5,908 nucleotides of DNA, taken from contig JAJYRF010000110.1 in NCBI GenBank assembly GCA_021794255.1, positions 1 through 5,908 on the forward strand, given 5' to 3'. Origin of the DNA: a bacterium (GTDB taxonomy: Bacteria > SZUA-79 > Acidulodesulfobacterales > Acidulodesulfobacteraceae). Positions 5,793 to 5,908 of this stretch are shown here, piece after piece; the first letter of the stretch is position 1; each line of letters starts with the position of its first letter. Position numbers and translations under genes: made by a program. The notes beneath the pieces are model-generated. The model did no database searches. It saw nothing but the letters and a program-made list of their open reading frames with translations, and was not told the DNA's origin.

Positions 5793-5908
5793 TGCTTGCA
5801 TTTTAGTTTCATATTGTTATAAAATCTCTGTATCTTTTGCTTATCGTCTTAATATAATTAAAATATTTCTATATACTTTACCTCAACTTAAATGATTTCG
5901 GCTCCAGC

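Larger units (their letters stand above)
5573..5908. other. Gene-free AT-rich flank with repeat remnants
   Basis: No convincing coding sequence is seen in about 336 bp on either strand. A T-rich run (5576-5588) after the preceding stop and a 9-bp inverted repeat, TGAATAATA (5591-5599) with TATTATTCA (5621-5629), could form a weak transcription end. The rest contains the inverted relative (5648-5674) and the direct relative (5765-5792) of the left-end element. A 20-codon minus-strand reading frame at 5750-5812 overlaps the latter and is not called as a gene. Confidence 0.6.

Noticed and set aside
5750..5812. Minus-strand 20-codon reading frame with a Cys-x-His...His-x3-Cys pattern
   Set aside because: It is very short, has no ribosome-binding site, and overlaps the direct repeat copy at 5765-5792, so it is probably chance in AT-rich sequence.
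5890..5908. GGAGCCGA on the minus strand at the right edge resembling GGAGCCGG near 228-235
   Set aside because: The match is only 7 bases at the window edge with no extension, too little to call a repeat.

Overview
The window looks bacterial. Its one RNA gene is a tRNA-Arg(CCG) with an encoded CCA tail and a D-arm and anticodon loop like those of bacterial tRNA-Arg. The large gene at 1949 is preceded by a sigma70-like TTTACA-N17-TATAAT, and the GTG start at 4583 has an AGGAG Shine-Dalgarno at good spacing. Ile ATA and Arg AGG/AGA codons are frequent. I cannot name the genus. The layout (tRNA gene, decayed repeats, gene remnants, then an AT-rich block of rare genes all on the plus strand) is that of an accessory island next to a tRNA gene.

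Left part (1-1900): tRNA-Arg is followed by a weak terminator. A non-coding element starts at 144 and contains three tandem 20-bp repeats carrying TTAGACTG. It leads into a short gene (248-568). At 608 the whole arrangement recurs in decayed form: the same leader, the same 20-bp repeats, then a longer relative of the same gene (from 707). That second copy is broken by an in-frame TGA (869-871) and by a frameshift near 1660-1681, with coding-like sequence continuing to about 1854. The family is not recognised with confidence.

Right part (1900-5572): composition turns strongly AT-rich at about 1840-1870, exactly where a perfect 15-bp inverted repeat (1828-1873) overlaps the -35 of a predicted promoter. 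Four plus-strand genes follow: a DUF262-DUF1524 protein of the GmrSD/SspE/BrxU type (nucleotide-binding DGQQR domain plus HNH-like nuclease), a protein with one N-terminal membrane helix, a small all-helical protein, and a zinc-ribbon-like protein. The first is very probably a DNA-targeting phage-defence effector. The other three are unrecognised and may be cargo or partners.

Right flank (5573-5908): no convincing gene. It contains one inverted and one direct relative of the left-end element: CAGTCTAAAT... at 5648, and TTTTTTGTAA-N5-CAAAAGTAATTTA at 5765, which matches 139-165 with N4. The repeats on both sides suggest that the block from about 144 to about 5674 is, or was, a mobile element, possibly one of several inserted in tandem beside tRNA-Arg. 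The 20-bp repeats resemble the multiple transposase-binding sites at the ends of IS21/Tn7-type elements, but no transposase is in the window.
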